Made by a program: the position numbers and the translations under genes. The notes under the pieces are model-generated. The model did no database searches, was not told the origin of the DNA, and saw only the letters and a program-made list of their open reading frames with translations. This document shows positions 1-11,090 of a DNA stretch of 64,000 nt, piece by piece. This stretch comes from Choricystis sp. odSpoLacu1 (lineage: Eukaryota > Chlorophyta > Trebouxiophyceae): the NCBI GenBank assembly GCA_958009055.1, contig OY253649.1:496001-560000 (forward strand), written 5' to 3'. Every line of letters starts with the position of its first letter. The first letter of the stretch is position 1.

Positions 1-394
1 GCCGCAGTCATGCCCATGATGCCGGCCCGGGACAGCGCGTTGACGACGGTGGGCAGGCGCCAGGGGCGGACGATGGCCTCCACTTTGAAGAAGGCGGCGT
101 TGGGGAATGCAGAGAGGTCGCACGAGACCGCCAGGCTGGCCGGGGCTCGCGGGGCGGCGGGTGGAGTGGCGCAGGGGGGAGGGAGGAGTGTCTGGCGACG
201 GCGGGATGGTGTTGTGGCGGCGGGCAGGGGGGCCCGCCGGCTGTGTGGGTAGGAGGAGAGGGATTGAGGGTTAAAAAAACGCTGGGACGCCTCGAGACTC
301 GTGTGCTTTTGCCACCACCCACCTCCCTGGCTCCCGTCCCTCACCTGCACCGCGGCACGCCACACACGGCAGTGCGGCTCAGGACCACCGGCAT
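1..394 (-). CDS. GLB1: Nitrogen regulatory protein PII, plastid (5' part only)
   Basis: PII trimers sense 2-oxoglutarate and ATP/ADP in the plastid stroma and, in plants, control N-acetyl-L-glutamate kinase of arginine synthesis. Two exons are visible: 345..394 (ATG at 394) and <1..240, joined in phase by a GTGAGG...ACACAG intron. The first ~55 residues are rich in Arg, Pro and Ala, like a transit peptide. They are followed by [18 protein letters not shown] and GIMGMTA, the first strand, helix and second strand of PII. The T-loop, the Walker-like segment and the C-terminal Q-loop lie beyond the left edge, so ligand-binding residues cannot be checked. The gene is head to head with the glutaredoxin-like gene at 613 (218 bp between starts). 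Family assignment is secure; the exact start is inferred. Confidence 0.9.
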
Positions 395-612
395 TGGGGG
401 CAGGAGTCAGCGAGGGAGGGGCGCGGCAGGGGGGTGCTAGGGCAAAACGAAGGTTTTTTGTGTGTGTTTTTTTTTCGCGACCTCGAGTTTTAATGTTGGC
501 TTTGAACACAGTCGCCCCAATTGTGTGCTGTCACGGCACAGGGCGCGTGCGCACGCACCTGCCGCCCTAGTGCACCCGACGTTTCCCCTGTCTGACGCAC
601 AGCCACACCCCA

Positions 613-1193
613 ATGCACACCACGCGGTTGGCGGCACGTGTGCCGCTCTGCCGCCTGGAAACCCCACCCCGGCTGGCCCGCCCCACGCCAGCACCAACAC
701 GCGGGCAACAGATTGAGCCTGCGTCGTGGCCCAGGATCGCAGCAGTCGTGCACGTGGGCGGCCCTGCAGCCGGCGCAGGTGATGACGGCGCCACCGCCCC
801 CGCCCCCGACAGCGAGCTGGTGCTGTACACAAAGGCCGGGTGCCCGCTGTGCGCTGGGCTGGAGGTGAGGATGGGGAAAAGGCAGGATTCAAAGGGCTGC
901 AGAGAGGACGACTTTTTTTTTGTCACCCCCCACCCCCCTTTCCCTCTCAGTCCAAAATCCAAGCCGCCCTCGACAAAGCCGCCTTCCTGCCTTCCCCCCT
1001 GACCGGCGTCACCCTCACCCTCATTGACATCGCGTCCCTGCCCGACGGGGGCGGCCCTCTAGCTTTAGAAGTGCCTGTTGTAGCGTGGCGCACCCCGGAC
1101 GGGACCGAAGTGCGGGTGCCGCGGTCTCCGCCGCGGGCGACGGCTGACAAGGTGGCGGCCACGCTGGTGGAGGCCAAGCCCGAGAGTGACTGA
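613..1193 (+). CDS. Glutaredoxin-like thioredoxin-fold protein (C5orf63/YDR286C, DUF836 type)
   Basis: Exons 613..864 and 951..1193 encode 164 residues; the GTGAGG...CTCAG intron is phase 0. The reading is VLYTKAGCPLCAGLE, then a helix, then LTLIDIASLP and EVPVVAWRTPDG. This is a small glutaredoxin-like fold with a C-P-L-C redox motif and the cis-Pro (EVPV) of the DUF836/C5orf63 family. Members are presumed disulfide oxidoreductases with unknown substrates. About 70 N-terminal residues rich in Arg, Pro and Thr precede the domain and could be an organelle transit peptide. The ATG at 613 is the first in frame with the domain, so the start is moderately sure. The stop lies 45 bp from the convergent stop of TRM11. 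Confidence 0.75.
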
Positions 1194-1238
1194 ATGAATG
1201 TAGTTTAAAAAAACAATGACTTAAAACTTGACCAAATT

Positions 1239-3089
1239 TCACATACACTTGCTCCGCCCCCTCCGCACGCAACCCTCCCCCCCCGCCTCTGCGTACGCGC
1301 CATACACGCCCGCCGCCACGGCGGCCGCCGCGTCGAAAGCGGCATCGTTGGCGCCGGAGGCGGTGTGGGTGGCCTCTGCGGCTGCATCCACCCCCACCCC
1401 CACCTTCTCCATCACCACCAGCCGCCGCGAGTACCAGCGCGTCAACGGTTGCTCGCACACGGTGACCAGGCGCAGGGCCGGGTGGGAAGGAATGTGGGAG
1501 GGCGGGATGTCACCCGCGGCGGTGGGCAGGAAGTACACGAGGCGCCCGGCCGGCCGCAACCTCCGCGCGGCGCCACACAACAGATCACTCAAACAGTCGG
1601 CCAGGCTGTAGGGCGCCGTGGGCGCGATGCCGCCCTGCACCCGGAAGCGGGTGCCCGCGCGGGCGGGCTTGCGGGCGGGGGTGGGCGGTGGGTGGGTGGG
1701 GGCGCCCGCGTCGGCCGCCGCGGCTGCGTGCGCCTGGGTGCGGCCGCCCGCCCGCACCCCGTACGGTGGATCCGCAATCACCGCGTCTACCCCACCGTCC
1801 GCGGGTCCGCGCGTCAACGGCAGCCTCCCCATGTCCGCCACCAGGAAGGCGGCGGGCGCCAGGCGGGCGGCCGCAAAGTTGTCGGCGACGCCCGCGGGCG
1901 CGCCCTTGGCGGCGGCCGCGGCAGCGGCCGACCCGGCCGGCCCAGCCTCGTACCTCGCCCCCCCCGTCGCCGTCACGCGGGCTCCAGTGGCGCCCACTGC
2001 GTGTGCATCCACCCCGCTTTCACGCCGCTTGCGCGCGGCGCGGGCGGCGGGGCGGCCCCAGAGGGCGGCAGCATCAATGTCAGCGCCCACGCACCACGCG
2101 CCGCGCGCGGCGGCGGCCAGCGGGATCGACCCCGTGCCCGCGCACGGGTCCAGCACGATGGATCCCCGGCGGACGAGGGCCAGGTTGGCCATGATGAAGG
2201 CGACTGGAGGGGCAGGGGGGGGAGGGAGGTGTGCACACAAGGCCAGCACTCCCCCCCCCCCCCCTCATTCTCCAACCCTCCCACACACACTCACCTTCTG
2301 GATCCATGCTCGTGGGCCCAATGTAGGGTCTCGCCGTCAACGTGCTGGCCGCAAGTGCAGCCCTGGCCGCCCCGCGGCCTCGGCCGAGCTGCGCGCCGAC
2401 CACCACCCGCGCCGCCGCGCGCGGCAGCGTGGCGGCGCCATCACACGCCCTCCCCCCCACCAGCGTGATGCGCAGCGTGAAGGTGGGGTCATCCAGGGAC
2501 ACGGGCCCCGTGAAGTGGGAGGTGAGGGGGGCCGCGGCTTCCAGGGTGGATCGAATGGCGGTGGAGGAGAGGGTGGACCCATACGCATCCACGGTGGCCC
2601 TCCACGTGGCCTCCCTGCCCAACGCCGCCACTTGGGCGGCAGCGCCTGAGGCCAGGGCGTCAGCGACGGCGGCGGGGACGGTGGCACCGGCGCCCCAGGG
2701 GATGGTGATGGCCTGTGTGTGAGGTGTGTGTGTTTCGACACCTCAACCCCCCCGACCAACCCTCTCTCCCCACCCACCAAATCACCCCCATTCTCCTCAC
2801 CTTGATTAACATGGCCCGCGCCAACAACGCGTCCGCCGCCCCACCAGCCGCCGGCAGGTCGGCCAGGCGGAACGGGGATGCAGGGTCGTCGTCGGGGTGT
2901 GCAGGCCGCAACCGCAGCGGCGGCAACCCCGCCAACTGCGCCGCCGCCTCGGTGTCTGCTTCCCTCAGATCCAGGTAGCGGTGCAGCAGCTGGATGAGCA
3001 CGGTGACGGTGGGTGGGGCTCCCGGCGGAGGGGGGGGGGTGGGGGAGGGGGGCGGCAGCCGGGGGGGCGGGGGGGGCGAGCGTGGCCAT
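1239..3089 (-). CDS. TRM11: tRNA (guanine10-N2)-methyltransferase TRM11
   Basis: Catalytic subunit that, with TRM112, makes m2G10 in tRNA. Exons: ~2801..3089, 2295..2712 and 1239..2203, about 556 residues. An N-terminal THUMP-like part (HRYLDLREADTEAAAQLAGL, close to the HRHLDFR-type start of TRM11) leads to IGPTSMDPEVAFIMANLALV. A Rossmann SAM-binding loop follows (LDPCAGTGSIPLAAAARGA), then the catalytic ADPPYG and the tail VTVCEQPLTRWYSRRLVVMEK, all in the family order. No ATG is in frame with the conserved N-terminus. The only suitable one, at 3089 (MATLAPPAPP...), is out by one base across a run of ten C (3030-3039 on the opposite strand). Removing one C joins the frames. Divergent from MSH2. 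Confidence 0.85.
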
Positions 3090-3348
3090 TGCGTGGAGGG
3101 GCGCTGCCTGAGGAGGCTGAACTGGAGAGAGAGCAGCAAGCTGACCCACACTATGCGGGGCGTGGTTCGCGGGCCCGCGCGCGGGGTGAAGGCAGCCGCA
3201 AGAAAAACGACAAAGCGAATTTGCGAGCCTCACTCCCCGGTTCGGTGTTTCGAGTTTTTTTTTCAATCCCCCGTCGCGCACACCTCTCTCCCGTTTCCCA
3301 GCGCGGGCGCACGGCACGGCACTCCTGCAACCCACACACAAGTCCACC

Positions 3349-6300
3349 ATGGCCACCCCAGCCGCCGCGGGCGCTGCTCCCCGCTTCGCCGCGTCGGCCG
3401 ACGCGCGCGCCGACCGCGCCTTTGTCGCCTGGTTTGCCGGCCTGCCTGACGACGACGGTGTGGTGCGCTTCTTTGACCGCAAGGTGAGAGAGAGAGAGTG
3501 TGTGTGAGGAGGGGAGAGAGGAGGGAGAGAGGGCGCTGGCGCACCGGGTGTCCCCCGACGCGCGCACATTCGTTTTTTTCGTTTTTCGACCCCCTCTTCC
3601 CACCCACGCCACACAGGACTGCTACACCGTGCATGGCGCCGCCGCACTCATGCTGGCGCGCGACTTGTACAAGACGCCCGCCGTGGTGACCCAGCTGGCG
3701 GGCGAGCTGCCGAGTGAGTGAGAGGGGGCGTGGAGAGGAGGGGGGGGAGCGAAAACGGGGACCGACGCGCGCGCAGCCGACTCGCGCACACACCCTCCCC
3801 CCCTCCCCACCAGCCGTCGCCCTCAACCGGGCCACCTATGTGTCCGCCCTGCGCCTGCTGCTGCTGGAGGCGGGGTCGCACCGGGTGGCCTTGTTCGAGC
3901 CCGCCCCCGGCGGGTCCTGGCGCAAAACCAAGGACGGCTCCCCCGGCCGCCTGGCCGCCTTTGAGGCCGACCTGTACCGCAACGCGAACGCTCCCGATGC
4001 ACCGCCCTTGCTGGCTGTGGCGCTGCCCCCGGCCACGGCTGCCGGCGGTGGCGGCGTGCGCCAGGTGGGCGCGTGCCTGCTCGACGCCGCGGGGCGCACC
4101 CTTGCCGCCACCCAGTTTGTCGACGACGCCGGCTACGGCGCCCTGGAGGCGTTGGCCTCAGCTGCTGGTGTCCGCGAAGCCGTGCTGGCGGAGGGAGGGG
4201 ACGCTGACGTGGCGCGCGCGCGGTCTGCGCTCGAGCGCGCGGGGGCTCTCGTCACCCCCACCCCCCGCCCCGCCTTCGCCGTCAAAGACTTGGAGGCCGA
4301 CCTGGGCCGCCTCCTGCGCTCTCGCTCCGTGGAACAACACCGCGACGTGCTGGACCGCCCCCTGGCGGCGGCCGCGCTCGCGGGCGCGCTCTCGGCCGCT
4401 GAAGCCGCGGCCGACCCGGCCTCCACCCACGCCTGGGCCCTCACCCTGCACAACCCCGCCGGCGCCCTGCGCCTGGATGCCGCCGCCGCCGCCGCCCTGG
4501 GCGTGGCGGACGGGCGGCCGGGGGCTGACCCCGCGGCTGCCGCGTTGGTGCGCCACATGAACGTCGCGCGCACGCCCGGCGGCCGCCGCCTCCTCCCGTC
4601 CTGGCTGCGCGCCCCCCTCGTCGACCCGGCCGCCCTGGCCCGCCGCCACGATGCGGTGGGCGCCCTCGCGTCCGACGCCCCCCTGCGCGACGCGCTGCGG
4701 TCCTCCCTGCTGCGCGGCCTGCCCGACATCGACCGTGCGTCCCGCCGCCTGGAGCGGAAGGCCGCGACTCTCGCAGACCTCTGCGCCCTCTACCGCGTGT
4801 CGTCCCGCCTGGCCACCCTGGAGGCTGCACTGCGCGACTGCGAGGCGGAGGGAGCGGCCGTGCTGGTGGCGTGGTTTGCAGACCCGCTGGCGAGGGCGCG
4901 CGCGCCGGACGCGCTCGCCAAGTTCGAATCTTTAATCGAGGCCGCCATCGACCTGGACCGCGTGCCCGATGAATACCTGGTGCGCGCCGAGTATGACGAC
5001 GGGTTGGCGACCGCGCGCGCGGCCAAGGATGAGGCGGAGGCCGGGGTGGATGCCGCCGCTGCCGCCGCGGCCAAAGATCTGGGTCTCACCCTCGACAAGG
5101 GCGCCAAACTGGAGTGGTTCAAACCCGGGGGCGGCGCCTCCTCCGCCGCCGGCACCCGCGTGCGCTGCCTGCGCGTGACGGCAACGGAGGAGAGGCGCGT
5201 GCGGTCGAGGCTGAGTGTGGGGGTTACGTACACACTGCTGGAGACTCGCAAGGACGGAACCAAGTTCACCTGTGGCCCCCTCCGCCGCGCGGCGGACGCC
5301 CTCGCCGCCGCCGACGCCGTCGTCGCCGCCCGCCAGGCCGACCTAGCGGCCCAGGTGGTGGCTGTGGCGGCCTCCTTTTGCGACGTGTGGGGGCGGGTGG
5401 GGGCGTTGGTCGCTGAGCTCGACGTGATTACATCTTTCGCCCACGTCGGCGCGTCGGCGCCCACCCTCTGGGTCCGCCCCACCATGACGCCGGCCGACGG
5501 GACCACCCTCACCCTCATCGACGCGCGCCACCCCGTCGTGGAGGCGGTGGCGGGGGTGGACTTTGTGCCCAACTCGATCGAGATGCGGAAAGGCGAGTCG
5601 TGGTTTGCAATCGTGACGGGCCCCAACATGGGGGGCAAATCCACCTTCATCCGCTCCATCGGCGTCGCCGTCCTGCTGGCCCAGGCGGGTGCCTTCGTGC
5701 CCGCCGCCTCCGCCACCCTGCCGCTGCGGGACGCGATTTTCGCGCGCGTCGGCGCGGGCGACTGCCAAACGCGCGGCGTGTCGACGTTCATGGCCGAAAC
5801 GTTGGAGACGGCCGCCATCCTGCGGGGCGCGTCCTCTTCCTCCCTCGTCATCGTGGACGAACTGGGGCGGGGGACGTCCACGTATGACGGGCTGGGGCTG
5901 GCGGCCGCGATCGGGGAGCACTTGCTCTCCGTCACGCGGTGCCCCGTGCTCTTCGCCACCCACTTCCACGAGTTGACGGGGCTGCAGGGGCCGACCGGGG
6001 TGGCCAATCTGCACGTCGTCACGGCGGCGGATGCCGGTGGTGGTGGTGGTGGCGGTGGTGGCCTCACCATGCTCCACCGCGTCGCGCCGGGGCCGTGCGA
6101 TGAATCCTTCGGCATCGCCTGCGCCGAAGCCGCCCGCCTGCCGCCCTCTGTCATCGCTGCCGCCCGCGCCAAAGCGGCCGCCCTGGCGGCGGGGGACGCG
6201 GTGGAGCCGGGCGCCAAGCGGCCGCGCGTGGAGCGCGCGCCCGGGGCGGCCGAGGCCGAGGCGCGCGCGCGCACGTTTTTGGCCGCGTTTGCCGCCCTGC

Positions 6301-6404
6301 CGCCCGGGGAGGACCGCGCGGCGCGGGCCAAGGAGCTGGTGGCGGGTCTGACGGCGGACGCGGCGGAGCTGCCTGAACTGCGGGCGTGCTTACCGGTGGG
6401 GTGA
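3349..6404 (+). CDS. MSH2: DNA mismatch repair ATPase MSH2
   Basis: Partner of MSH6/MSH3 in nuclear mismatch recognition. Exons 3349..3483, 3617..3713 and 3814..6404 give 940 residues (human 934). N-terminal domain I is split over the first two introns (FVAWFAGLPDDDGVVRFFDR, then DCYTVHGAAALMLARDLYK). The clamp and lever region follows, with WLRAPLVDPAALARRHDAVG. The ATPase has Walker A TGPNMGGKSTF near residue 680, the signature GVSTFMAETLETA, Walker B VIVDELGRGTSTYDG near 760 and the switch ATHFHELTGL. A glycine-rich insert lies just after the ATPase strands (around 6030-6060). The start is fixed by homology of the first exon. Its 3' end would overlap the uncorrected frame of the SDHAF3-like gene on the other strand. 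Identification is certain. Confidence 0.97.
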
Positions 6405-6531
6405 GAGAGGTGACGTTTTTTTTAGGGGAGGGGGCAACGGAAACAAAACACACGGACTCTTTTTTCTTTCTGCATAATGAGTGAAAAACACACACACAAA
6501 GGAAACGCACACGAACACACGCCCCTCTCTC

Positions 6532-7016
6532 TCATCGTCCATCACCCGTTGTGCGGGGCAGGGCGTCCCCCACAAGGGACGATCGCGCGCGCGCGCGGCC
6601 TCGGCTTTCAGCGCCTCCAGCGACCGCAGCTGGTCCGCGCTCATCGCGGCCACCTGGTCAGGCTGCAGGCCGCCGCTGCCGCTGCCTGGTTGGCGCAGCT
6701 GGCGCACGTAGGTCGCCCACTCGCCCGCAAACGTTTGCCACGAGTCGGCGGGGGGCGCAGCACGCACCATCGCGGCCCACTCGGCTCTGACGGTGCGGTC
6801 CCCCAGGTCGCGCAAGGGGGGCGGCAGCGTTCGGTGGGCGCGCAGCACGGCGCGGTAGAGGGCGGTGAGGCTGTGTGAGGGGGTGGTGGGAAGAGGAGGG
6901 AGGGGGCACGTCGATGCGCGCGAGTGTGTTTGACAAGGCGGCGTCCCTCTCTCCCACGCCCCACCCTCCCCGATCTCCACTCACCTGGTACGTGTTGTGC
7001 CTAAGCAAGTCGCCAT
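6532..7016 (-). CDS. SDHAF3: Succinate dehydrogenase assembly factor 3 (LYR/ACN9 family)
   Basis: Mitochondrial matrix chaperone that protects the Fe-S subunit (SDHB) during complex II assembly. Exons 6985..7016 (ATG at 7016) and 6532..6870 join in phase 2. The LYR motif is in LTALYRAVLRAHRTLPPPLR, followed by DLGDRTVRAEWAAM and WQTFAGEWATYVRQL, in ACN9 order. The frame as written runs on past 6532 to a stop at 6390, inside the MSH2 3' end, adding an unlikely Cys/Val/Phe-rich tail. Removing one CG unit from the alternating tract at 6584-6597 gives a stop at 6532 and 122 residues, close to the human 125. That correction is inferred from length and from the same pattern in other genes; the family call does not depend on it. 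Confidence 0.75.
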
Positions 7017-7100
7017 GGCGAGTGGGGAGTGCGTAGAAGGGGCGAGACGAAACAAACGGCGCGTCCGCGAACAGACACCTCTCGCTCTCTCCTTCTCTCT

Positions 7101-7313
7101 CTAGCCTTCCTTGGCGGTCAGCGCGCCCAGCTGCTGGTTTTCAAACTCCACCAACTGCGCCTCCCGGTCCAGCTCGATGATGAGGGGGACAGCGAGCACG
7201 AGGAACGTGGTGACCGCAATCCAGGCGGCCTTGCCCGTCGACCGCGTCAACCGCCACGCCGCGTACGAGGTGCGGGCCACGGCTTTGGAGGCGGCCGAGT
7301 CGGAGGCCAACAT
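7101..7313 (-). CDS. TOM22: Mitochondrial import receptor TOM22/TOM9, plant type
   Basis: A 70-residue single-exon protein of the outer mitochondrial membrane TOM complex. The core STGKAAWIAVTTFLVLAVPL continues into IIELDREAQLVEFENQQ, nearly identical to plant TOM9. It has an amphipathic cytosolic segment, one membrane helix with its conserved Pro, and a short intermembrane-space tail. As in plants, the long acidic cytosolic receptor domain of fungal and animal Tom22 is missing. The cytosolic part here is only about 35 residues, shorter than in land plants; an upstream exon cannot be excluded. The stop lies 84 bp from the SDHAF3 start on the same strand. Its promoter is shared with SDP1 (527 bp). 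Confidence 0.88.
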   Translation of the reverse strand: MLASDSAASKAVARTSYAAWRLTRSTGKAAWIAVTTFLVLAVPLIIELDREAQLVEFENQQLGALTAKEG

Positions 7314-7513
7314 GTGCGTGGGGAGGGAGCGGGTGTGTGGGCGAGGGCGTGGGGAAACTCGAAGAAAAAAGTGTTGTCACTCACGCCACTGCTCGTTTTT
7401 GTTTTGCCCATCCCGCCTGGAATGGTGCCTCCCGCTTGACGTCGCGTCCCGTGGGCGCCCCCCCCACGCCTCTCATCGCACAGACACACGCCCCCGTGTG
7501 TGTGTCTCGACAC

Positions 7514-7544
<31 letters not shown>

Positions 7545-7840
7545 GTCTGCCCACGCAGAGAGTGGTTGGCGACTGCTCCCCCGCTCCGCTCACGTTGCTG
7601 ACACACAAGCGCCGCCCTTTGGCCCGCGGCACGCGCCCGCCCCCGCGTGAGCACGCATGCCGTCTCGCCCACGCGTGTCGCAGCACACACCATGACCGCG
7701 TGGGTGGGGAGAGGGGTGGGGAAGAGGCCGGGTGGGAAACGGGGACGCACGCCGTGCGCTCGCTGGCACGCCATTCAGACGCTGCCTATCCTTTTTCTCA
7801 CCTCAAAACACCCCCCTCCCACCCGCCCCACAGCCACGCC
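7314..7840. promoter_or_regulatory. Shared upstream region of TOM22 and SDP1
   Basis: A 527-bp gap between divergent start codons, with no conserved reading frame. It holds a perfect (GT)14 tract at 7516-7544, a T-rich stretch near 7365-7405 and C-rich sequence just before the SDP1 start. It must carry both promoters and 5' leaders; no TATA box or named factor site is convincing. Confidence 0.5.
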
Positions 7841-10128
7841 ATGGCCGCCCTCGCCCTCTCCACGCCGTCCCGCGTGCTGGTGCGCGCCCTCATCCTGGCG
7901 CTGGCCCCCTTTCGCCGCGCGTTGGCCATCGCGTTGCTGACGGGACGCTCTTTTCGCGCCCTGGCCGCCTCGGCCACCGCCGCGTCCCTCGCCGCCGCCG
8001 GCTTCATCGCCGGCCCCGTCACCTCGCCCTGGCTGCGCTCACCCCCGGGCGCCGCCGCCGTGCTGCGGCGGTGGCACGTGGCCCTGGTGGCGGCCGTGGC
8101 GGCTCACTATGCGCGGCGCGCGATTGCTGCCGCCGCGACTGCCGCCGCCGGCGAGACCGGCCGCAAGCGCGCCGCCCTGGCCGCCGGCATGGAGGCCGCC
8201 CCCACCTACGCCGCCTGGTCGCTGGCGGCGACCAAGCTGGACGCGCTGGCGGGCGTGGCTCCCTCTGATGCGCTCGCGCGTTGGCACGCCGAAACGCGCG
8301 TCTACGACCGCCAACTCCTGACCGCCCGCCTGGACCACCTGCGCGCGGTGCGTGTCCGCGGCGACGTCGCCGAAATGATGTTTGCGCTGCGCACCGACCT
8401 GCTGCGCAACCTGGGCAACATGGCGTCGCCCGCCGTGCATGAAACGTTCCACGTGGTGCCGGAACCGATTCGAGCCTACATTGATGAAGTCAAGCTCCAC
8501 CTGGCTGCCATTCGGGATGCTGCAATCTCGGGTGTGCTGCCGTTGGATGAAACGTTGAACTTTCTGCGCGAAACGCGGCACGCCTTTGGCCGCACCGCGC
8601 TCGTCCTCTCGGGCGGCGGCGCCTTGGGTTCCTTCCACGTCGGCGTTGTCAAAGCCCTGCTGGACGCCCGCCTGCTCCCCCGCGTGCTGGCGGGGTCGTC
8701 GGCGGGCGCCATCGTGGCCGCCACCGTGGCCACGCGCAACGATGTCGAGCTCGACGAAATGTTTGCGCACGCGGACGCCTTCGACCTGTCCTTCTTCGCC
8801 AACTCCACCGCCTCCCAGTTTGCACGCCACCTCCTGCTCAAGGGCACCCTCCAAGACAACGAAGTCCTGGCCAAGCGGCTGCGCCGCCTGCTGGGGGACG
8901 CCACCTTCCTGCAAGCCTTCCACCACAGCGGCCGCGTGCTGTGCGTGTCGGTCTCCCCCGCCGACGCAGTCCACGAGCCTCCCCGCGTCCTCAACTACTT
9001 GACCGCGCCCCACGTGGTGGTCTGGTCGGCGGTGGCTGCCTCGTCCGCGTTTCCGCTGCTGTTTGCGCCGTCGGCGCTGCTGTGCCGGGACGCGCGGGGG
9101 GCGCTGGTGCCGTTCGCGCCGGAGGGCGGCCGCGACGCGGGGCGCCGCTGGCGCGACGGCTCCCTGGAGGAGGACCTCCCCATGCAGTCCCTGGCGGAAC
9201 AGTTCAACGCCAACTACTTTCTCGTCTCTCAAACCAACCCCCACATCGTGCCGTGGCTGCACGCCAAGCGCGCGCTGCCGGGGCGCGTCGGCGCGCTGCT
9301 GGAGTCGGAGTGGAAGCACAGGATTGGGCAGGCGATGCTGGCCTTTCCCCGCGCCCTGCGCTGGCTGAAGGTGGCGGCCCAGCCGTGGGAGGGGGACGTG
9401 ACGCTGGTGCTGCCGCACGCGCTGACGCGGTTGGTCAAAAGCATCACCAACCCCACCACCGCCGACCTGGTCGAGTCCGCGCGCTGCGGCGAGCGCGCCG
9501 CCTGGGCCAAGCTGTCCGCCATCGCCGCCAACTGCGGGGTGGAGGGGACGCTGGACGAGTGCATGCTGAGGCTGTCGTCCGAGGCGGCGGCGCGCAAGGC
9601 GGGCGCCGTGCGCGGCGCAGCGCGCGCGGCGCGCGTGCGCTCCCGCATCCCGTCCTGGGTCTCCTTCCCTCCCGCGTCAGCAGGCGGCACCATGCCCCAC
9701 GTCGCGTCCGACGACGCGCTGGACGCGCGCGCGGCGGAGCCCTGTGCCGAGCCCGCGTTTGCGTGCGCGTGCGGGCCGTCGCCGCCGCCGCCGCCGCCGC
9801 CGCGCGTCGGCACGGGTGGTGACCTGGCCCCCTTGTCCGAAGCGTCGGACGAAGCGGATGGCCCCTCCCCCCCCGCCGCCTCCTCGTCCGCGGGGTCGGT
9901 GTCACCCTCGGATGATGGCCGGCGCCGCGGCCGGGGGGGTGCGTCCCCCGACTCACCGCTGTCGCCGACGGCGCGCGCGCGCGCGTGCCCGCGCCGGCCG
10001 CGCCTGCGGAGGCCGCCTTTGCGGCGTCCTGCCTGCCGTTTGACTGTTGCGACCGGTCGGTGGACCTGTGGGGCAGCGTCATGCCGCCCGCCTCCGTGTC
10101 GGACGGGCTGGACGTCGTGGCGCCGTGA
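7841..10128 (+). CDS. SDP1: Triacylglycerol lipase of the SDP1/TGL4 patatin family
   Basis: Lipid-droplet lipase that starts storage-oil breakdown. One exon. The hydrophobic N-terminal DUF3336 region ends with TRVYDRQLLTARLDHLRAVR and ETRHAFGRTALVLSGGGALG. The oxyanion loop GGGALG is near residue 258, the nucleophile elbow GSSAG near 286 and the catalytic Asp in RWRDGSLEEDLPM near 440. The conserved NPHIVPW, KHRIGQAML and LSAIAANCGVE follow. The C-terminal ~190 residues are low-complexity (Ala, Pro, Ser, Asp). As written the frame runs to 10228 with an Arg/Pro-rich end. Removing one GC from the (GC)7G tract at 9971-9985 instead gives PAPAAPAEAAFAASCLPFD... and a stop at 10126-10128 (761 residues), which I prefer. 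The ATG at 7841 is chosen because upstream sequence lacks lipase character. Confidence 0.92.
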
Positions 10129-11090
10129 TGTGTGTGGAGAAAGAGGTGGGACCGGGTTTTTGAGAAGACACCACACAAAAAATCACCCCTTCAAGCAACC
10201 CACCCCCCCGCCCCCCTCCCCCACTTAATTCTTTCGCGTGTGTGTTTTCGTGTGTGGGCAAAACCTGTTTTGCCCCCTCCTCCCCCCCCCCCCCTCAAAA
10301 AGGGGCGGTCACGGAGGCTGCGCAGGCCCCCCGCCTGCCCCCTCGTGCGACCTACCTTTTTTTTGGTCGATTCTTTCGTTAGGTTTTTTCGTTCTTGTTT
10401 GTCGGTGGTGCCTCACTGACCTCACGTTTTTCCCACCGCACTATTTTTTTTTTGCTGGGATGAGGGAAAGCGGCGTCGACCTTTCTTCTCGCCCTTTTTT
10501 TTGCCCCTCTCCCCCACGCGTGCTTGTCTGCCCCCCTCCAGCCGCCACCCGTCCTGCAGTACTTTTTTCATTGCCCACTGCTCCACACCACCTCCACCCC
10601 CTTTTTTTCTGCCGCTTTTTTCCACCATTGTTTCAGCGGCGGCGGCCAAGAGCTGGCACCGACGCTCCGTCTCTCCCCACCCACCCATCCCCTGCCCCCT
10701 TTGGACAGATAATTGGGTGGCGCAGGGGTTGTGCGGTGGCGACTCAATTTTGTTTCGTCGCGTGTTTTAGCATCCCCCGTCGATTGTGTAACGACGAGAG
10801 AAGAAAATCAAAAAAACAAAAATCAAAGCAATGGGGAAACTCTCTCTCTCTCGGGTGGATTTGGTCCTACATGGTCTTGTGTTTTCGTTTGGTGGGGGAG
10901 GGGGGTGACCAAAATAGAGGGGAAAAGGGGGGCGGGAGCGAGAGGAAGGGGTGTGGGGGAGCGAAAGACAGGCTCGCTTCCCCCGCCCCCCGCCCCCCAC
11001 ACAGCACGCCAAAAAAAGGGGGGGTGCGGCACAAAGGCAAAGAAAATAGGAAAACAGTCAAAGAAACACAACGCACGCTCTCTCTCTCCC
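10129..11090. other. Intergenic region between convergent SDP1 and VSR ends
   Basis: About 960 bp with no recognisable gene. It is unusual here for many short T, C and A/G runs, for example long C/T mixtures at 10260-10700 and a (CT) run near 10840-10855. It probably holds both 3' UTRs. I see no tRNA-like fold or mobile-element end. Confidence 0.5.

Noticed and set aside
4790..6331. 513-residue antisense frame over MSH2
   Set aside because: Ser/Ala/Arg-rich shadow of a GC-rich exon; MSH2 on the other strand is conserved throughout.
7337..7840. N-terminal extension of SDP1 from an upstream non-ATG start
   Set aside because: The segment translates a (GT) repeat and promoter-like DNA; the ATG at 7841 begins the lipase-like sequence.
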